Of a stretch of 64,000 bases of DNA, positions 44,203 through 52,802 are shown in pieces (position 1 is the stretch's first letter; the number at the start of each line of letters is the position of its first letter). Location of the stretch: the NCBI RefSeq assembly GCF_014873145.1, contig NZ_JADBEK010000001.1, forward strand, positions 9,734,001 to 9,798,000, in the 5' to 3' direction. Both the position numbers and the translations under genes were made by a program. Source of the stretch: Nonomuraea angiospora (lineage in GTDB: Bacteria > Actinomycetota > Actinomycetes > Streptosporangiales > Streptosporangiaceae). Under the pieces are notes generated by a model. The model was not told the DNA's origin and did no database searches. It saw only the letters and a program-made list of their open reading frames with translations.

Positions 44203-47043
44203 GTGACGGGGAACTCCGACAGCGGCCCAGCCGTGAAGCGGGACCGCGCGAAGCGGCCACTGCCACGCCTGGGCCTGAGAAACTGGCGCGTACGGTGGCG
44301 GCTCACCGCCCTCATCCTGGTGCCCACCATCGCCGGCGTCGTGCTCGGGGGAGCGCGAGTCGTCGGATCGGTGCAGAGCATCGGCGACTACGACCGCACG
44401 GCGACCGGGGCGGAGCAGGCGACCCATATCCGCGACCTCCTGCAGGCGATCGGGCTGGAGCGTGACACGGGCGGCTGGATCGGCGCCAACCGCGCCATGC
44501 GCAAGAAGCTCGCCCAGCCGCTCGCGGAGCGCAAGGCCGCGGTGGACGCGCTGGTCAAGACCGTGAACGCCGACCTCGACACCATCGACGACTCCTACGG
44601 CCCCCGCATCGTCAAAGCCGCCCAGCAGGTGCGGTACGACCTGGGCCGGCTGCCGAGGATCCGCGCCGAGGGCCAGACCGAGACCATCCGGTACGACTTC
44701 CTCACCGACACCCTGCTCAAGCTGCACGACGAGCTGAGCCTGCTGTCCGACGACCCGCAGATCATCGGCCAGTTCCGCGCCCTGAGCGCGCTCGCCGCGG
44801 CCAAGGAGGAGGTCTCCCGCCAGCGCGTCCAGCTGCTCCAGGCCTCCTACGACACCCGGCGGGTGGACGCCAAGGAGGTCGAGCAGTTCATCGCCTCCAA
44901 CGCCCGCGAGCAGAGCGACATCTCCCAGGTCGGCGCGGAGGCCGGCGTCGAGGTCGGGCTCCAGCTGTCCAAGGCGCTCACCTCCCAGCCCGAGTACGTC
45001 AACGTCCAGCTCACCAAGGCGCGCGCGATCACGCTGGCCAGCGGCCGGGCGCCGGGCGTCCGGATCAGCGACAACCTGATCTCCGCCAACGGCAGCCGCG
45101 AGCAGTGGTTCAACGAGAACTCCGTGGCCGTCGACGTGCTGCACGGCATCGAGAAGGAGCTGGCCGGCCAGGTGAGCCTGCGCAGCAAGGAGCTGCGCGA
45201 GGCCGAGATCCGCAACGCGATCGTCGCTGGGATCCTGATCCTGGCGCTGCTGCTGCTGGTCCTGCTGCTCACCGTGGCCATCGCCCGCTCCATGGTCACC
45301 CCGCTGCGCCGGCTGCGCACCGAGGCGCTGGAGGTGGCCGGCTTCCGGCTCCCCGACGTGGTGCACCGGCTGCGGGCCAGCGGCGACGCGTCCGCCGGCG
45401 AGGTACGGCCGATCGAGGTCGAAGGCAACGACGAGATCGGCGAGGTCGCCAGGGCCTTCGACCAGGTCCACCAGCAGGCGGTGCGGCTGGCGGGCGAGGA
45501 GGCCGAGCTGCGCAGCAACATCAGCTCGATGTTCGTCAACCTCTCGCGCCGCACCCAGACGCTGGTCGAGCGGCAGATCTCGCTGATCGACGGCCTGGAG
45601 AAGGGCGAGCAGGACGGCACCCGGCTGGCCGACCTGTTCAAGCTCGACCACCTGGCCACCCGCATGCGCCGCAACTCCGAGAACCTCCTGGTCCTGGCCG
45701 GACACGAGGCCACCCGCCGGCGCAGCCAGCCGGCCAAGCTGGTCGACGTCGTACGCGCCGCGCTGTCGGAGGTCGAGGGCTACGAGCGCGTCCAGGTCAA
45801 GGTGCACCGGGCCACCTCCGTGCTCGGCAGCGCCGCCAACGACCTGGTCCACCTGGTCGCCGAGCTGGTCGAGAACGCCATCCAGTTCTCCCCGAGCAAC
45901 TCCCAGGTCGTCGTCACCAGCAGCCTCATCGAGGGCGGCGGCGCGCTGCTGTCGGTGAGCGACACCGGCATCAGCATGACCGAGGAGGAGCTGGCCGAGG
46001 CCAACCGCCGCCTGGCCGAGCCGCCCGTCGTGGACGTGTCGGTCTCCCGGCGCATGGGCCTGTTCGTGGTCGGCCGCCTGGCGCTGCGCCACGGCATCCG
46101 GGTCCAGCTCAGGAGGGGCGACGGCGCCGGCCTGATCGCGATGGTGCTGCTCCCGCCCACGCTGATCGCCGACGGCACGCAGCAGCAGCCGCTGCCGCAG
46201 CGGCCCGCGTTCGGCGGCGGCACCGTGCCCACTCCGGCGAGCCCGCCCGTGCAGAACGGGACGTTCAGGTCGTTCGGCAGCTTCGACTCCTTCGACGGCG
46301 GCCGGCGTCCCGACGGGCCCGCCCCCAGACACAGTTTCCAGACCCCCGAGAGCACGCCGCCGGGACCGCGCTCGTTCGACAGCGGGCCGTACCACTCCGA
46401 CCCCGGCAGGGCGGGCGTGAACGGGTTCACCGCCGACACCGACGGCGGCTCCTACCGCAGGCAGACGCACTCGCTCGACTCCGGCGTCTACCCGTCGTTC
46501 CCGAACACGGGCTCCTACCCATCCGGAAATGGCGCGTTCCAGACGCCTGCGCCGCCCCCGTCGTACCCCACGAACGACGTGCGCCGGCCCGACCCGACGC
46601 CCTCCGTCGAGGTGTCGCCGATGGAGCCGGAGCAGGAGGAGTTCCTGCCGATCTTCGCGGCCGTGGAGTCCGCCTGGTTCCGCAGGCCGCCGGAGGAGGC
46701 GGCGCCGCAGGTGCCCGGAGATGGTGAGGACAAGCCCCCGCAAGCCGTACCCTCTGGGGAGGAAGCGTGGCGAACGGCGGCCGACGCCGGTTGGCGCGCG
46801 GCGGCCGCTGCCGCCGAGCCCAGCCTCGGCGGCATGACCGCCGCCGGGCTACCGAAGCGCACCCCCAAGGCCAACCTGGTTCCCGGTACGGCGAACCAGC
46901 AGGCGCAGCCGCAGCAGCCGCAGCGGCCGGCTCCGATGCCGCCCGTATCGGCGGATCGGATGCGTAGCCGGATGGCCAGTTACCAGCAGGGTGTGCGACG
47001 GGGCCGCCAGGAAGTACGTGGACAGGAGGAACAGAGTGAGTGA
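44203..47043 (+). CDS. Conservon sensor kinase-like ATPase CvnA (copy 1)
   Basis: A 946-residue membrane protein. Helices near residues 30-55 and 339-363 flank an extracellular nitrate/nitrite-sensor-like helical domain. A HAMP linker follows, then LDHLATRMRRNSENLLVLAG and a histidine-kinase ATPase fold (NAIQFSPSN, about 556; DTGISMTEEEL). The last 290 residues are Pro/Gly/Ser-rich and disordered, ending in a conserved GLPKRTPKANLVPG and RMASYQQGVRRGRQEV. The GTG at 44203 is used. It heads the operon cvnA-B-C-D. Confidence 0.9.
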   Translation: MTGNSDSGPAVKRDRAKRPLPRLGLRNWRVRWRLTALILVPTIAGVVLGGARVVGSVQSIGDYDRTATGAEQATHIRDLLQAIGLERDTGGWIGANRAMRKKLAQPLAERKAAVDALVKTVNADLDTIDDSYGPRIVKAAQQVRYDLGRLPRIRAEGQTETIRYDFLTDTLLKLHDELSLLSDDPQIIGQFRALSALAAAKEEVSRQRVQLLQASYDTRRVDAKEVEQFIASNAREQSDISQVGAEAGVEVGLQLSKALTSQPEYVNVQLTKARAITLASGRAPGVRISDNLISANGSREQWFNENSVAVDVLHGIEKELAGQVSLRSKELREAEIRNAIVAGILILALLLLVLLLTVAIARSMVTPLRRLRTEALEVAGFRLPDVVHRLRASGDASAGEVRPIEVEGNDEIGEVARAFDQVHQQAVRLAGEEAELRSNISSMFVNLSRRTQTLVERQISLIDGLEKGEQDGTRLADLFKLDHLATRMRRNSENLLVLAGHEATRRRSQPAKLVDVVRAALSEVEGYERVQVKVHRATSVLGSAANDLVHLVAELVENAIQFSPSNSQVVVTSSLIEGGGALLSVSDTGISMTEEELAEANRRLAEPPVVDVSVSRRMGLFVVGRLALRHGIRVQLRRGDGAGLIAMVLLPPTLIADGTQQQPLPQRPAFGGGTVPTPASPPVQNGTFRSFGSFDSFDGGRRPDGPAPRHSFQTPESTPPGPRSFDSGPYHSDPGRAGVNGFTADTDGGSYRRQTHSLDSGVYPSFPNTGSYPSGNGAFQTPAPPPSYPTNDVRRPDPTPSVEVSPMEPEQEEFLPIFAAVESAWFRRPPEEAAPQVPGDGEDKPPQAVPSGEEAWRTAADAGWRAAAAAAEPSLGGMTAAGLPKRTPKANLVPGTANQQAQPQQPQRPAPMPPVSADRMRSRMASYQQGVRRGRQEVRGQEEQSE

Positions 47044-47064
47044 GCGTCCCGCCGGGGAGGATGC

Positions 47065-47487
47065 GTGACAACCCTTAGCCACGAGGCGCACAGGTTCGAC
47101 TGGCTGATCACCGACTTCGTGCGTAACACGCCCGGAGTCGCGCACGCCGTCGTCGTTTCGGCCGACGGCCTGTGCCTGGCCGCCTCCGAAGGCTTCCCGC
47201 CGGACCGGGCCGACCAGCTCGCCGCGGTCTCCGCGGGCCTGCTGAGCCTGACCGTGGGAGCGTCCAGGGTGTTCGAGGGCGGTTCTGTGACGCAGACCGT
47301 TGTCGAGATGCAGCGCGGCCTGCTCATCGTCATGGCGATCAGCGACGGCTCCGTCCTGACGGTGCTGGCGGGCCCCGACTGTGACATGGGTCTGGTGGCG
47401 TACCAGATGACGCTGCTGGTCGACCGGGCCGGGCAGGCGCTCACGCCGGCCCTGCGGGCTGAACTCCAGGCCGCCAGGACCCGGTGA
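47065..47487 (+). CDS. Roadblock/LC7-domain protein CvnB (copy 1)
   Basis: A 140-residue Roadblock/LC7 protein, starting MTTLSHEAHRFDWLITDFVRNTPGVAHAVVVSADGLCLAASEGFPPDRADQLAAVSAGLL. Such proteins bind small GTPases (MglB family) and connect the kinase-like CvnA with the CvnD GTPase. The GTG at 47065 has a strong ribosome site (GGGGAGG). It follows cvnA by 21 bp. Confidence 0.93.
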   Translation: MTTLSHEAHRFDWLITDFVRNTPGVAHAVVVSADGLCLAASEGFPPDRADQLAAVSAGLLSLTVGASRVFEGGSVTQTVVEMQRGLLIVMAISDGSVLTVLAGPDCDMGLVAYQMTLLVDRAGQALTPALRAELQAARTR

Positions 47488-47513
47488 TGTGATGGAACTG
47501 ATGGGAGAGGGCC

Positions 47514-47876
47514 GTGTACGGCGTTGACGGAGCCGGGGACGAAGAGCCCCTGTTCCGTCCTTACGCGGTGACGGGCGGCCGATCCGAGCCGCGCTATCAC
47601 CTCGCGATGGAGACGTTGATCTCGTCGATGTCGATCCCGGACGACGAGATGGCCATGCTCACCCCCGAGCAGGAGGCCATCATGCAGTTGTGCAGGTCGT
47701 TCCGGTCGGTCGCCGAGATCTCGGCCCTGCTCCGCGTCCCGCTGGGCGTGGCCAGGGTGCTCGTGGCGGACATGTCCGACGAAGGACTCGTCCGCCTGCA
47801 CCAGCCACGCCTCAGCCAGGGACAGCCAGACCTCAACATGCTCGAAAGGGTGCTCAGTGGACTACGCAGGCTCTAG
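47514..47876 (+). CDS. DUF742-domain protein CvnC (copy 1)
   Basis: A 120-residue DUF742 protein with a small winged-helix-like core (QEAIMQLCRSFRSVAEISALLRVPLGVARVLVADMSDEGLVRLHQPR) and an acidic N-terminus (DEEPLFRPYAVTGGRSEPRYHLAMETLI). The start is GTG at 47514. It overlaps cvnD by 20 bp, which is typical of conservons. Confidence 0.93.
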   Translation: MYGVDGAGDEEPLFRPYAVTGGRSEPRYHLAMETLISSMSIPDDEMAMLTPEQEAIMQLCRSFRSVAEISALLRVPLGVARVLVADMSDEGLVRLHQPRLSQGQPDLNMLERVLSGLRRL

Positions 47877-48435
47877 CCCCGGGCTGACGTCGACGAAGAT
47901 CGTCGTCGCCGGTGGGTTCGGCGTCGGTAAGACGACGTTCGTGGGGGCGGTGTCCGAGATCCTTCCGCTCACCACAGAAGCGGTGATGACGGACGCGTCC
48001 GCGGGCATCGACGACCTCGGTCTCACCCCCAACAAGCAGACCACCACGGTGGCCATGGACTTCGGCCGCCTCTCGCTCGACCGTGACCTGATCCTCTACC
48101 TGTTCGGCACGCCCGGGCAGCACCGGTTCTGGTTCATGTGGGACGACCTCGTACGCGGCGCCATCGGCGCGGTCGTGCTGCTCGACACCCGCCGGCTCGC
48201 CGACAGCTTCCCCGCCATCGACTACTTCGAAGAGGCGAAGCTGCCGTTCGTGGTCGGCGTCAACGGCTGGGACGGGCAGTTCCCGCACGCCGAACAGGAG
48301 GTCAGGGAGGCGCTCGCGCTGTCGCCGCACGTGCCGATCGTGCGGACCGACGCCCGCAACCGCGAGTCGGTCAAGGCGACGCTGATCTCGCTGGTGGAGC
48401 ACGTCGTACGGCTGCGTGCCGCGCCCGTGCGCTAG
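47857..48435 (+). CDS. Ras-like GTP-binding protein CvnD (copy 1)
   Basis: A 192-residue P-loop GTPase. The P-loop is GGFGVGKTTFVGAVSEI, then a conserved TTTVAMDFGRLSL and the G3 motif DLILYLFGTPGQHRF. The G4 motif is NGWDG instead of NKxD, as in the MglA-like family. The start is GTG at 47857, inside cvnC. The stop codon lies in a CTAG shared with the convergent gene. It is the effector of the CvnA-B-C complex; its target is not known. Confidence 0.93.
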   Translation: MDYAGSSPGLTSTKIVVAGGFGVGKTTFVGAVSEILPLTTEAVMTDASAGIDDLGLTPNKQTTTVAMDFGRLSLDRDLILYLFGTPGQHRFWFMWDDLVRGAIGAVVLLDTRRLADSFPAIDYFEEAKLPFVVGVNGWDGQFPHAEQEVREALALSPHVPIVRTDARNRESVKATLISLVEHVVRLRAAPVR

Positions 48436-49220
48436 CTCCAGGGAACGCTCTCCAGCGAGTTGAGCACCGGCACCAGCTGCTGCTCCTCGTAGGCGAAGTG
48501 GGCCTCCATCTCGCCGGCGATGCGCTCCAGCGTCGCCGGCCCGGGGGCCTCGCGCAGCTCGGCGACCAGCTCGGCGATCACCGCGTGCTCGGCGCGCAGC
48601 CGGTCGAGCGGCTCCTTCAGCTCGGGGAAGAGCTTCTCCAGATGCGGGAACGCCACCCGGTCCTCGCCGTTGTGATGGAAGGTCATCGCGTCGCAGAAGG
48701 CCAGGCAGTGCGCCCGCAGGTCGCCGGCGGGCGCCCCCTGGCGGACCTTGGCCAGCTCGCCCCTCAGGTGCTCGTGGATCCTGGCCAGCTCGTCCCCGAA
48801 CGCCTCCAGCCGCTCGCGCTCGGGGTAGAGCGCGATGACCGGGATGACGCGCTCGGTCTTCTCCTGGTACGCGGCGAAGGCCGGGTCGATCGCGGCCTGG
48901 CGGGCGTACAGGCGGTCGCGCTCCTCGCCTTCGAGCGGCGCCGCCCGGGCCGCGAACCGGTCCGCTCCCAGCTCGACGACGACCCTCGGGTTGGCGAGCA
49001 CGTTGTGGTACCAGGCCGGGTGGGCGTCGCCGCCCGCGTTGGAGGCGAACACCAGGACCCGCTCGCCGTCCCTCAGGTAGACGGCCGGGTTGGTGCGCCG
49101 CCGGCCCGTCCTGGCGCCCGTGGTGGTGAGCAGCACGAGGGGAGCGCCCTCGAACATGCCGCCCACCTTGCCGCCGTTCGCCCGGAACTCCTCGATCACC
49201 TGCTGATTGAAATCGGTCAC
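48432..49220 (-). CDS. Nitroreductase-family deazaflavin-dependent protein fused to a hemerythrin domain
   Basis: A 262-residue fusion. Residues 1-130 form a DUF385 / DDN-type F420-dependent domain (PLVLLTTTGARTGRRRTNPAVYLRDGERVLVFASNAGGDAHPAWYHNVLANPRVVVEL). Residues 140-262 form a hemerythrin HHE domain with metal-type ligands in RIHEHLRGEL, TFHHNGEDRVAFPHLE, EHAVIAEL and AHFAYEEQQLVPVL. The start is GTG at 49220 because AAGGA is 6 bp upstream. It diverges from a marR gene. It may couple oxygen or NO sensing to flavin chemistry; this is inference. Confidence 0.88.
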   Translation of the reverse strand: MTDFNQQVIEEFRANGGKVGGMFEGAPLVLLTTTGARTGRRRTNPAVYLRDGERVLVFASNAGGDAHPAWYHNVLANPRVVVELGADRFAARAAPLEGEERDRLYARQAAIDPAFAAYQEKTERVIPVIALYPERERLEAFGDELARIHEHLRGELAKVRQGAPAGDLRAHCLAFCDAMTFHHNGEDRVAFPHLEKLFPELKEPLDRLRAEHAVIAELVAELREAPGPATLERIAGEMEAHFAYEEQQLVPVLNSLESVPWS

Positions 49221-49249
49221 GTCATATCCTTGGACGAGGCTTCGTATTT

Positions 49250-49265
49250 GCTTTGCAAGCAAAGC
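49250..49265. promoter_or_regulatory. MarR operator candidate
   Basis: GCTTTGC-aa-GCAAAGC is a perfect 7-bp inverted repeat in the short region between the divergent hemerythrin-fusion and marR genes. Confidence 0.7.
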
Positions 49266-49290
49266 TAATTTAGACATCAAGGTGTTGGAC

Positions 49291-49740
49291 ATGTCAACAG
49301 ACGGCTTGAGCGTGGACGACGGGATCAGGACGCTGCTGCTGCTGATGCCGCGCATGGTGGGGCGGGTCAAACGGCTGGGGGTGCCCCCTGAGCTGCAGTC
49401 GTTGTCCCTGGCGCCCCGGCACCTGTCGCTGCTGGCCTACCTGCTGTTCGACGGGCCGATGACGGTGAACGAGCTGGCGGCCCGGCTGGAGGTGGCGCCC
49501 GCGACCGTCAGCCTGATGGTGGGGGACCTGAGCAGGAAGGGCGTCCTTGACCGGCGCGAGGACGACGCGGACCGGCGCCGTACGATCGTGAGCATCGCGG
49601 ACCGGCACCAGGAGTCGATCAACGAGTGGCTCGGCTACGGCGCCAAGGCGTGGCGCGAGGCCCTGGAGCCGCTCACGCCGGAGCAGCGGCGGATGTTCGT
49701 GGACACCCTGATGGCCTACGAAAGGGCCCTTTCAGGCTGA
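49291..49740 (+). CDS. MarR-family transcriptional regulator
   Basis: A 149-residue winged-helix regulator. The recognition region is MTVNELAARLEVAPATVSLMVGDLSRKGVLDRREDDADRRRTIVSI, with the typical wing DxRRxxVS. The ATG at 49291 is used because AAGGTG lies upstream; longer frames cross the operator. It diverges from the nitroreductase-hemerythrin gene and is probably its repressor. Confidence 0.92.
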   Translation: MSTDGLSVDDGIRTLLLLMPRMVGRVKRLGVPPELQSLSLAPRHLSLLAYLLFDGPMTVNELAARLEVAPATVSLMVGDLSRKGVLDRREDDADRRRTIVSIADRHQESINEWLGYGAKAWREALEPLTPEQRRMFVDTLMAYERALSG

Positions 49741-49744
49741 GCTG

Positions 49745-50509
49745 TCAGGCTGGGCGGCGGTTTATCAGGGCCTCGACGCCGTCGAGGACGCGCTCCAGGC
49801 CGAACTCGAAGGCGTGCTCCGGGCTGTAGGCGGCGTTGAGGGCCTCGCCCGCCGCCTGGCCGACGCGCGCGGCCGTGGGGTAGCGGGCGGCGTCGGAGAT
49901 CCGGCTGAGGAAGGGTGCGTGCGCGGCCCACCACTGCTCGTCGGTCATGCCCGTCAGGCTCTCGGCCTGCGCCGCCTCGACCGCGCCGCGCGCCGCCCCG
50001 TGCACGAACCCGCTGACCAGCGTGATCACCGAGTCCATCTCCAGGTCCGTCAGCCCGATGCCGTCCACGGCGCGCAGCTCGTAGTCGTACTTGGCCGTGA
50101 CGTTGGGCCCGAGCACCGGGCGGCTCGCCGCCACCTGCAGCAGCCACGGATGGCGCAGGTAGAGGGCCCAGTTCTCCCTGGCGATCTGCTCCAGCCGGCC
50201 CCGCCAGCCCCCGGGCACGTCGTCCGGCCTGGCCGTCTCGCCGTAGACGGTGTCGAGCATGACGTCGAACAGCTCGGGCTTGCCCGGCACGTACGTGTAG
50301 AGCGACATCGTCCCGACGCCCAGCCGCTCGGCCACGCGGCGCATGGACAGCGCCGCCAGCCCCTCGGCGTCGGCCACCTCGATGGCCGCGCGCACGATGC
50401 GGTCGACGCTCAGCTCGGGCTTGCCCTTGCGGCTGGCGCGCTCGCTGGTGCGCCAGAGCAGCGCCAGGCTGCGCGCGGGGTCGCCCTTCCCCGAGTACTC
50501 AACGGTCAC
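49745..50509 (-). CDS. TetR-family regulator with tetracycline-repressor-like C-terminal domain
   Basis: A 254-residue repressor. The HTH is VDRIVRAAIEVADAEGLAALSMRRVAERLGVGTMSLYTYVPGKPELFDVMLD. The C-terminal domain is of the TetR_C_1 type (LYLRHPWLLQVAASRPVLGPNV, then FVHGAARGAVEA). The start used is GTG at 50509, with no clear ribosome site, suggesting a leaderless message. Two dyads lie upstream in the divergent promoter shared with the ABC exporter genes. Confidence 0.9.
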   Translation of the reverse strand: MTVEYSGKGDPARSLALLWRTSERASRKGKPELSVDRIVRAAIEVADAEGLAALSMRRVAERLGVGTMSLYTYVPGKPELFDVMLDTVYGETARPDDVPGGWRGRLEQIARENWALYLRHPWLLQVAASRPVLGPNVTAKYDYELRAVDGIGLTDLEMDSVITLVSGFVHGAARGAVEAAQAESLTGMTDEQWWAAHAPFLSRISDAARYPTAARVGQAAGEALNAAYSPEHAFEFGLERVLDGVEALINRRPA

Positions 50510-50512
50510 AAA

Positions 50513-50571
50513 CGTACGGTACACCGTACGGTTGCCGTCGTGAACCGTATGCTGTACGGTACAGCGTACGG
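50513..50571. promoter_or_regulatory. Two long TetR operators
   Basis: CGTACGGT-ac-ACCGTACG (50513-50530) is a perfect 18-bp site. CCGTATGCTGTAC-g-GTACAGCGTACGG (50545-50571) is a 27-bp site with a single mismatched pair. Both lie between the divergent tetR and ABC genes and share the motif GTACGG. Confidence 0.8.
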
Positions 50572-50591
50572 AACTAGGGGAGGGGACACGC

Positions 50592-51530
50592 ATGCCGGCG
50601 GTGCTCGCGCAGGACCTGCGCAAGAAGTACGGCGACAAGGCGGCGCTCGACGGGATCGACCTCGACGTGGGCCAGGGCACGGTCTGCGGCCTGCTCGGCC
50701 CCAACGGCGCGGGCAAGACCACGACCGTCCGCATCCTCACCACGCTCCTGCGCGCCTCGGGCGGCCGCGCGGAGGTGGCGGGGTTCGACGTGGCGACCCA
50801 GCCCCGGCAGGTACGCCGCAGCATCGGCCTGGTCGGCCAGCACGCCGCCGTGGACGAGATCCTGACCGGGCGGCAGAACCTGGAGCTGTTCGGCCGCCTC
50901 CACCACCTCGGCGCGTCGCGGGCCCGGGCCAGGGCGGATGAGCTGCTGGAGCGGTTCGGGCTGGACCACAAGGGGCCGGCCAAGGAGTATTCGGGCGGCA
51001 TGCGCCGCAGGCTCGACCTCGCGGCCAGCCTGATCCTGGCGCCGCCCGTGCTGTTCCTCGACGAGCCGACGACGGGGCTGGACCCGCGCAGCCGCACGGA
51101 GATCTGGCGCGCGGTCCGCGACCTCGTCGCCGGCGGCACCACCGTGCTGCTGACCACGCAGTACCTGGAGGAGGCCGACCAGCTCGCGGACCGGATCGCG
51201 GTGATCGACGCCGGGCGGGTGGTGGCCGAGGGCACGCCGGACGAGCTCAAGTCCAAGCTCGGCGGCGACCGGCTCGACGTGGTGATCCACGACCCGGCGC
51301 GCCTCGACGAGGCCGCCGGGATCGTCGGCGGGGCGGCCTCGGGGCCGGCCGAGGTCGATCGGGACACCAGGCACGTGAGCGCGCCGGTGAGCGACCGGGT
51401 GCGGGCGCTCACGGAGGCGCTCGCGGCCCTGGCGGCGGCCGGGATCGAGGCCGAGGACGTGGCGGTGCGCCGCCCCACGCTCGACGAAGTCTTCCTGAAC
51501 CTCACCGACCGCCGAGGGGGCGCCGTATGA
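50592..51530 (+). CDS. ABC transporter ATP-binding protein (DrrA-like)
   Basis: A 312-residue ATPase. Walker A is GPNGAGKTTTVRIL, signature YSGGMRRRLDLAASLIL, Walker B VLFLDEPTTGLDPRS, and the C-terminus (RRPTLDEVFLNLTDRRGG) matches the daunorubicin-resistance type. The ATG at 50592 follows AGGGGAGGGGA. It forms an operon with the permease and is expected to be repressed by the divergent TetR protein, so it is a likely drug exporter. Confidence 0.95.
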   Translation: MPAVLAQDLRKKYGDKAALDGIDLDVGQGTVCGLLGPNGAGKTTTVRILTTLLRASGGRAEVAGFDVATQPRQVRRSIGLVGQHAAVDEILTGRQNLELFGRLHHLGASRARARADELLERFGLDHKGPAKEYSGGMRRRLDLAASLILAPPVLFLDEPTTGLDPRSRTEIWRAVRDLVAGGTTVLLTTQYLEEADQLADRIAVIDAGRVVAEGTPDELKSKLGGDRLDVVIHDPARLDEAAGIVGGAASGPAEVDRDTRHVSAPVSDRVRALTEALAALAAAGIEAEDVAVRRPTLDEVFLNLTDRRGGAV

Positions 51531-52306
51531 GATGGGCTCTGGCAGACGGCTGGACCGTCGCCCGCCGCGACCTGATCCACTGGGCGAACCAGCCGATGAC
51601 GGTCGTGTTCGGGATCCTCTTCCCCGTGGTGATCACGCTGGCCTTCGGCTACCTGTTCGGCGGCGCGGTCAAGGTGCCCGCGGGGGCCGACTACTTCGCC
51701 TTCCTCATGCCCGGCATGTACGGCATGACGATGCTCTTCGGTCTCAGCGCCACCATGATCGCCGTCGCCACCGACGTCTCCAAGGGCGTCACCGACCGCT
51801 TCCGCTCGATGCCCATGGCGCCTTCGGCCGTGCTGATCGGCCGGGCCGTCGCCGACCTGCTCAACTCGGTCCTGATCCTGGCCGGGCTGCTGGTCTGCGG
51901 CCTGGCGGTGGGCTGGCGGCCGTCCTCCTTCGCGGGCGCGCTGGGCGCCGTGGGCCTGCTGCTCCTGCTGCGCTTCGCGCTGCTCTGGGCCGGCATGTAC
52001 CTGGGGCTGCTGCTCAGGGACCCGGGCGGGGTGGTGGCGATCCAGGTGCTGGAGTTCCCGGTCGGCTTCCTGTCGAACGCCTTCGTCGCCCCCGGCACGA
52101 TGCCGGGCTGGCTGGGCGCGATCTCGGAGTGGAACCCGCTGTCGTCCACGGTGGCGGCGGCCAGGCAGCTCTTCGGGAACCCCGGCTGGGGCGGCGACTC
52201 CTGGGTGGCCCAGCACGCCGTCCTGATGGCGGTGTTCTGGCCGCTGGTGATCACCGCCGTCTTCTTCGTCCTGTCGGTACGCCTCTACCAGCGGCTCGAC
52301 CGGTAG
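51527..52306 (+). CDS. ABC-2 type transporter permease
   Basis: A 259-residue membrane permease with six helices and the DrrB-type core (TDRFRSMPMAPSAVLIGRAVADLLNSVLILAGLL; FPVGFLSNAFVAPGTMPGWL). The ATG overlaps the ATPase stop (ATGA), so the two are translationally coupled. It ends 4 bp before a convergent regulator. Confidence 0.94.
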   Translation: MRWALADGWTVARRDLIHWANQPMTVVFGILFPVVITLAFGYLFGGAVKVPAGADYFAFLMPGMYGMTMLFGLSATMIAVATDVSKGVTDRFRSMPMAPSAVLIGRAVADLLNSVLILAGLLVCGLAVGWRPSSFAGALGAVGLLLLLRFALLWAGMYLGLLLRDPGGVVAIQVLEFPVGFLSNAFVAPGTMPGWLGAISEWNPLSSTVAAARQLFGNPGWGGDSWVAQHAVLMAVFWPLVITAVFFVLSVRLYQRLDR

Positions 52307-52310
52307 GGCG

Positions 52311-52748
52311 TCACCTCACCCGCTGGGTGAGCAGGGCGATGGAGCGCTGGGCCGAGCGGATCCGCCGGATCCGCTCCTCGTCCTCCCCGCCCAGCTCCAG
52401 CCCCTCCTCCGCGATCTCCCCGAACGCGGCGAACGAGGCCAGCCGCTGCCGCACGACCTTCTCGAACGCGTCGTCCTCGATGCGGTAGTACGTGGTGCGC
52501 TCGCCCGGCCGGGTGCGCCGCCGGACGAGGCCGATGGAGGTCAGCAGGCGCAGGTTGGACGTCATGGACGCCCGGCTGGCCCCGATCGCGTCGGCGATCT
52601 CGCCGGCGGACTGCTCGGCGGGGGTGCAGATCAGCAGCCAGCCCAGCACGCGGCCGGTGATGGGCGCCAGGCCCCAGGCCTCGCCGCAGAACGTCGCCAC
52701 GCGCTCGACCCACTCGAGCGTCCGCTCGCGGTCGTCGGAAGGAGCCAT
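52311..52748 (-). CDS. GbsR/MarR-family transcriptional regulator
   Basis: A 145-residue winged-helix protein. It has WGLAPITGRVLGWLLICTPAEQSAGEIADAIGASRASMTSNLRLLTSIGLVRRRTRPGERTTYYRI, the GbsR arrangement. GbsR proteins regulate glycine betaine synthesis and uptake. Lying between an exporter pair and a betaine importer, it could control either. ATG at 52748. Confidence 0.88.
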   Translation of the reverse strand: MAPSDDRERTLEWVERVATFCGEAWGLAPITGRVLGWLLICTPAEQSAGEIADAIGASRASMTSNLRLLTSIGLVRRRTRPGERTTYYRIEDDAFEKVVRQRLASFAAFGEIAEEGLELGGEDEERIRRIRSAQRSIALLTQRVR

Positions 52749-52802
52749 GGGTTCAGCCTAGGCTGAAACGACTGTCACCCATGCCGCCTCGATCGCCGTC
52801 CC

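Noticed and set aside
44203..47043. Calling CvnA a true nitrate-sensing histidine kinase
   Set aside because: The NIT domain label is by resemblance; gene context points to a conservon, and no response regulator is nearby.
50510..52216. Upstream extension of the TetR reading frame to 52216
   Set aside because: Open only because of high GC; it covers the operators and the ABC genes on the opposite strand.
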